DNA of 64,000 nt from the NCBI RefSeq assembly GCF_009498275.1, contig NZ_CP045643.1:3782001-3846000 (forward strand), in the 5' to 3' direction. Numbering within the stretch: the first letter of the stretch is position 1; every line of letters starts with the position of its first letter. This DNA comes from Streptomyces fagopyri (GTDB lineage: Bacteria > Actinomycetota > Actinomycetes > Streptomycetales > Streptomycetaceae). The notes beneath the pieces are model-generated. The model was not told the DNA's origin. It worked only from the letters and a program-made list of their open reading frames with translations, and did no database searches. The translations under genes were made by a program, and so were the position numbers. Below are positions 60,640 through 64,000 of this stretch, piece by piece.

Positions 60640-62256
60640 TCAGCCCAGCCGGTCCGCCAGACTCTTGAAGCCGGTCCAGGACAGCTCCGGCCGACCCGGG
60701 TCCCACAGCTTCTGGACGGTCGCGCGCAGCGGCATCCTGATGCCCGCCGCCACCTGGTCCTGGGTCTGCGAGGTGGAGAGATCGCACCAGACGGCGAAGC
60801 TCCCGCCGAGGATCTGGCCGTCGTACCGCGCCGGGACCGGTGTGGTGCCGCGCAGCACGAGCGGTGTCCACTGCTCGTAGATGCGCCGCCCGGTCGGATA
60901 GACGAAGGTCTGCGGTTCGCCGAGGACGTAGTAGAGGAACTCGTCGTTGTAGTTGATGAGTTCACGGCCGGCGCTCAGGTACTCGGCCGGCGGACGCGCG
61001 CCGATCTCCTTGCCGGTCCAGTACGCGACCTCGATGTCCTTGGCGGCCTGGACGTCGCCGCCGCGGAAGAACCCGTCGTTCCAGGCCCGCGCGGTCCGGT
61101 CGTGTCCGCGCACCACCGCGGCGCGGTCGTTGAGCCAGCCGGTCGTGAGGTCGGCGACGCTGCCGCCGGACCCGAAGAGTTTCCTGGCCGCGGCGGCCAG
61201 TTGCGGATAGGAGGCCGCCGGGTTCGCCACGGTCAGCGCCTGGTACTCGTCGCCGCCGAGGTGCCAGTACGGGCCGGGGAAGAGCCCCGCGTACTCGTTG
61301 AGCAGGTCGTCGACGATGCCCGCCGCGGCGGGCTTCGAGATGTCGACGGCCCCGCGGGTGGCGACCCCCGAGGCGTTCCGCAGCTGGAGATCGGGGTGGG
61401 CGGCGATCACCGCGCCGAGGTGGCCGGGCGAGTCGATCTCGGGCACGACGTGGATGTGCCGGCTCTCCGCGAGGTCGATGATGTCCTTGACCTCGGTCTT
61501 GGACAGGTGCTGCCTGGACACGATCTCCGGGTGCGTGTCCGACTGGATGCGGAAGCCCTGGTCGTCGGAGAAGTGCAGACCCAGCTCGTTGAACTTCAGA
61601 TCGCCCAGTTCGCGGACGCGGTCCTCGATCCAGGCCGCCGTGAAGTGCTTGCGGGCGATGTCGAGCATGAACCCGCGGCGCGGTTTCGCGGGCCGGTCGC
61701 GCACGACGCCCTCCGGCGCGGTGCCGCCGCCGTGCACCTCCTGCTTCAGGGTGCGCGTGCCGTAGAACACGCCCGCCTGACCGGGCGCGGAGATGGTGAC
61801 CCGGCGGTTCCGCACCGTCAGCGTGTACGACTCCGGGTCGGCGGCCGTGTGGTTGAGGGCGAGTTCGACGTCACCGTCGCGGGCCTCGGTCCGTCCCGCG
61901 TAGGACAGTTTCAGCTCACCGGCCATCAGCTTCCCCTCGTCGGCGAGACCCGGGTCGTCCACGACCACCCGGCCGCCCGCGGCGGGACGCCAGCCGGGTC
62001 CGCGGGCGGGCGTGTGCTCGCGCACCGCGGGAATCGTGCGGGGGGCCTGGGAGAGGGGGTAGGTCCGGGTGGGCGAGGCGGACGCGGAGGACCGGCTCGC
62101 CGAGGACACGTTCGCCCCGGTCCGGCCGTCGTCGCCGGAGGGCCACAGCATCACGGCCGCCACCACGGCGCCCGCCGCCGCCACCGCCGCGGCGGCCGTC
62201 AGCGCCGGCCGCCTCCCGCTCCGCACCGGCGCCCGTCGCCGCCTGCCCGTGCTCAC
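60640..62256 (-). CDS. exported GH20 beta-N-acetylhexosaminidase
   Basis: 538 residues. An Arg-rich N-terminus and a hydrophobic helix (about 19-40) form a signal anchor. A Ser/Ala linker and a GH20b-type domain (about 85-190) follow. The catalytic barrel begins R-R-G-F-M-L-D-I-A-R-K-H-F and contains V-V-P-E-I-D-S-P-G-H and the catalytic H-L-G-G-D-E-Y (Asp-Glu pair). A downstream Trp site is in Y-W-T-G. It removes terminal GlcNAc/GalNAc from chitin fragments, peptidoglycan fragments or glycans outside the cell. GTG start; weak ribosome-binding site. Confidence 0.9.
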   Translation of the reverse strand: MSTGRRRRAPVRSGRRPALTAAAAVAAAGAVVAAVMLWPSGDDGRTGANVSSASRSSASASPTRTYPLSQAPRTIPAVREHTPARGPGWRPAAGGRVVVDDPGLADEGKLMAGELKLSYAGRTEARDGDVELALNHTAADPESYTLTVRNRRVTISAPGQAGVFYGTRTLKQEVHGGGTAPEGVVRDRPAKPRRGFMLDIARKHFTAAWIEDRVRELGDLKFNELGLHFSDDQGFRIQSDTHPEIVSRQHLSKTEVKDIIDLAESRHIHVVPEIDSPGHLGAVIAAHPDLQLRNASGVATRGAVDISKPAAAGIVDDLLNEYAGLFPGPYWHLGGDEYQALTVANPAASYPQLAAAARKLFGSGGSVADLTTGWLNDRAAVVRGHDRTARAWNDGFFRGGDVQAAKDIEVAYWTGKEIGARPPAEYLSAGRELINYNDEFLYYVLGEPQTFVYPTGRRIYEQWTPLVLRGTTPVPARYDGQILGGSFAVWCDLSTSQTQDQVAAGIRMPLRATVQKLWDPGRPELSWTGFKSLADRLG

Positions 62257-62511
62257 CGCACCACGCCTTTCACGATCACGCTCGCACCCCGGCCGTCGGG
62301 GCCCGCACCTTCACGTACGCATCCCACACCTCGAACACCTCATGTCGTACACCCCCCTCGTGAACCACGGTCCCCTTCCCCGCCACAACCGTCCACCGCA
62401 CGTTCCGAAACTCTCCCGTCCGGGTGAAATTCAGGCATCGGACGGACAGCTCTCGTCAATCGTCGATACCGTGGCAGCACACTTCTCACTTCATCCCCTG
62501 CCGCACCACAC

Positions 62512-63168
62512 GTGACGTCCGAAGGGCGCCACGGCACGCACCCGTCGCCACCCCATCGCCGAGGACCCACGCTGCCCGCGCACCGTCTCCCACGCCTCCC
62601 CGGCCAGGTCGCCCTACCCGAGCAGAAGAGCGCGCGACCGTCCCCGGCGCGCCTCCAGCACTTCAACGGCGCGCCCGCCGACGACGTCGAGCGCGCCCTG
62701 CTCACGTGCTGCCGCAATCCGCGCTGGGCCCGCCGGCTCGCCGCCCACCGGCCCTACCCGGACCTGGAAGCCCTGCTGGCCGCGGCCGACGAGGCGGCGT
62801 ACGACCTCACGCCCGGCGATCTCGCCGAAGCGCTCGCCGGCGAGTCGCTCACCCCGCTCCCGGACGGCGGCTACCTCGCCGCCCACACCGCGCTGAGCGC
62901 CGCGTACGCCGCGTACGAGAGCCGCTTCGGGCATGTGTTCGTCATCTGTCTGGACGGCATAGCCCCCGACGAAGCCGTCGACCAGGTCCTCGGCGCCATC
63001 CGGTCACGATTGACGAACGATCGGGAGGAGGAGCGGGTGACGACGGCGGACGAACTGCGCCGCCTCGCCCGGGGCCGTCTGGCCCGCCTGGTGCAGCACT
63101 TCGGCGCGCCGCCCGTACGGGAGCGCCCCCTCCAGGAGCGCCACGCTCAGAGCCGGCACGGCCCCTGA
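62512..63168 (+). CDS. OHCU-decarboxylase-like protein
   Basis: 218 residues. After a Pro/Arg-rich N-terminus of about 45 residues, the helical 2-oxo-4-hydroxy-4-carboxy-5-ureidoimidazoline decarboxylase fold begins (F-N-G-A-P-A-D-D). A-A-H-R-P-Y-P carries the family's catalytic His. Y-E-S-R-F-G-H-V-F-V-I-C is the best-conserved block, then S-R-L-T-N-D-R-E-E-E. These enzymes complete uric acid oxidation to S-allantoin. No uricase or HIU hydrolase gene is near, so it may act with genes elsewhere or have another role. The true start could lie a few codons downstream of the GTG used here. Confidence 0.75.
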   Translation: MTSEGRHGTHPSPPHRRGPTLPAHRLPRLPGQVALPEQKSARPSPARLQHFNGAPADDVERALLTCCRNPRWARRLAAHRPYPDLEALLAAADEAAYDLTPGDLAEALAGESLTPLPDGGYLAAHTALSAAYAAYESRFGHVFVICLDGIAPDEAVDQVLGAIRSRLTNDREEERVTTADELRRLARGRLARLVQHFGAPPVRERPLQERHAQSRHGP

Positions 63169-63473
63169 CCCGGAGTCGACGGCTCCGGCTCCGTTCCGGC
63201 TCCCGCTCCATGAGCGCGGCCTCCGAGAACGCCGCCTCCAGGAGCACCGTCTCCGCACGAAGCAGCGCCCGCCACCCCTCACAGCGCCTTGATCGGCGTC
63301 CGCAGTAGCCCGTCCGTGCCTGATTGTCTGCCAGTTTGATCACATAGATAGGGCCGCTGTAAACGTTCCGACAAGTCGTCGCTACGATGGCCGGGGCCGG
63401 TGGACCGTACCCGGCCGGGCCGACCGACACAGAAGCCGGCAGGCCCCAATCCCCGCTCCCGGAGGGTTCTTCC
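63169..63473. other. 305-bp upstream region of sdhC
   Basis: The first half (63175-63290) has CCGGCTCCGGCTCCG-like short repeats and no gene. The second half is AT-richer (TTGATCACATAGATAGGGCC near 63336, GTAAACGTTCCGACAAG) and should hold the sdh promoter. I cannot place -10 and -35 elements with confidence. Confidence 0.55.
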
Positions 63474-63854
63474 GTGCCGGCTGGAACGCTGTACCGCGGC
63501 CGGGAAGGAATGTGGTCCTGGGTGGCTCATCGAGTCACCGGCGTCCTCATCTTCTTCTTCCTGTTCGTACACGTGCTGGACACCGCTCTCGTCCGTGTCT
63601 CCCCCGAGGACTACGACAGGGTCGTGTCCACGTACAAGACGCCGATCGTCGCGCTGTTGGAGTACGGCCTCGTCGCCGCCATCCTCTTCCACGCGCTCAA
63701 CGGCCTGCGTGTCATCGCCGTCGACTTCTGGTCGAAGGGCCCGCGCTACCAGAAGCAGATGCTCTGGTCCGTCGTCGGTATCTGGGTCGTGCTGATGGCC
63801 GGGGCGCTCTACCCCGTCCTCGGGCACGCATTCCGCGAAGTCTTCGGGAGCTGA
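63474..63854 (+). CDS. sdhC: succinate dehydrogenase cytochrome b556 subunit
   Basis: 126 residues with three membrane helices. The N-terminus T-L-Y-R-G-R-E-G-M-W-S-W-V-A-H-R-V-T-G is the SdhC signature (R-x-x-G-x-x-x-x-x-x-H-R-x-T-G). L-F-H-A-L-N-G-L-R in the second half carries the axial heme His. The GTG start has GGAGG 8 bases upstream. It anchors succinate dehydrogenase in the membrane and passes electrons to menaquinone. The sdhD gene begins 5 bases later, so the operon is sdhCD followed by genes beyond the window. Confidence 0.93.
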   Translation: MPAGTLYRGREGMWSWVAHRVTGVLIFFFLFVHVLDTALVRVSPEDYDRVVSTYKTPIVALLEYGLVAAILFHALNGLRVIAVDFWSKGPRYQKQMLWSVVGIWVVLMAGALYPVLGHAFREVFGS

Positions 63855-63859
63855 CACAG

Positions 63860-64000
63860 ATGTCCACCACAGAGACCGCCGCTTCCGGCATCGGCCCCGT
63901 CGAGGGCGCGGGCGGGTTCTCGGCGTACGGCGTCGACAACCCGGCGCCGCTCATCGAGGCCCCGCGCAAGCGCACCAAGAAGACCCCGAAGTCGACCCGC
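63860..64000 (+). CDS. sdhD: succinate dehydrogenase hydrophobic anchor subunit, N-terminal part
   Basis: The first 47 codons of the next sdh gene, cut by the window end. It begins M-S-T-T-E-T-A-A-S and continues through an Ala/Gly/Pro-rich, then Lys/Arg-rich cytoplasmic N-terminus (A-P-R-K-R-T-K-K-T-P-K-S). The membrane helices lie outside the window. Its identity rests on the position directly after sdhC and on the long hydrophilic leader common to actinomycete SdhD. Confidence 0.82.
   Translation, partial: MSTTETAASGIGPVEGAGGFSAYGVDNPAPLIEAPRKRTKKTPKSTR

Overview
This window is chromosomal DNA of a Streptomyces-type actinomycete. GC is very high, third codon positions are G/C-rich, GTG starts are common, and many genes overlap by 1-4 bases (ATGA, GTGA, TGATG). 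The gene set and order also fit: nucleoside genes, a Kdn/sialic-acid-like wall-polymer cluster, paired ECF sigma factors, GH20, sdhCD. I see no rRNA, tRNA, insertion sequence, prophage or CRISPR array. The window cuts a VanZ-like gene on the left and sdhD on the right.

0-8 kb: VanZ-like end, PspC, a small exported protein, adenosine deaminase, a hydrolase, a LysR regulator divergent from an MFS exporter, an ECF sigma factor with a SnoaL-like tail, a STAS protein and an AEC transporter. 8.4-17.5 kb: a nucleoside uptake and salvage operon read leftwards (ABC ATPase, two permeases, cytidine deaminase, thymidine phosphorylase), followed by two BMP-type nucleoside-binding lipoproteins. A palindrome, CTACGCGCGTAG or a close variant, precedes add, the ATPase gene and both lipoprotein genes, so the four transcription units look like one regulon.

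18-25.4 kb: an M20 amidohydrolase, then a polymorphic-toxin locus read leftwards. It holds two WXG100-like proteins, a 583-residue effector ending in an RNase A-like domain, a probable immunity protein, an orphan fragment of a second RNase A-like domain, and a CdiI_2-type immunity protein. A poly-gamma-glutamate hydrolase lies just upstream. This locus is the best candidate for an interesting, poorly described system.

25.4-37 kb: a second, unusual phosphate-type ABC system (PstC, PstA, membrane-tethered PstS, PstB). It carries two large exported proteins, one PstS-like with fibronectin/Ig-type domains, and a sortase-fold protein that lacks the catalytic His and Cys. 37.3-46 kb: a cell-wall glycopolymer cluster with a NeuB-type synthase, a CMP-sugar synthetase fused to a HAD phosphatase, two sialyl/polysialyltransferase-like enzymes, a DUF6716-like and a GT2 glycosyltransferase, and then an acyltransferase. 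It resembles the Kdn/teichulosonic acid region described in S. coelicolor.

46-64 kb: a methyltransferase, a TetR/FAD-monooxygenase divergent pair with two matching palindromes, an alpha/beta hydrolase, a LeuE exporter, an acyl-CoA mutase large subunit, an L,D-transpeptidase lipoprotein, two tandem ECF sigma/anti-sigma-like pairs, a DHA2 exporter, two unknown proteins, a GH20 hexosaminidase, an OHCU-decarboxylase-like protein, and sdhC with the start of sdhD.
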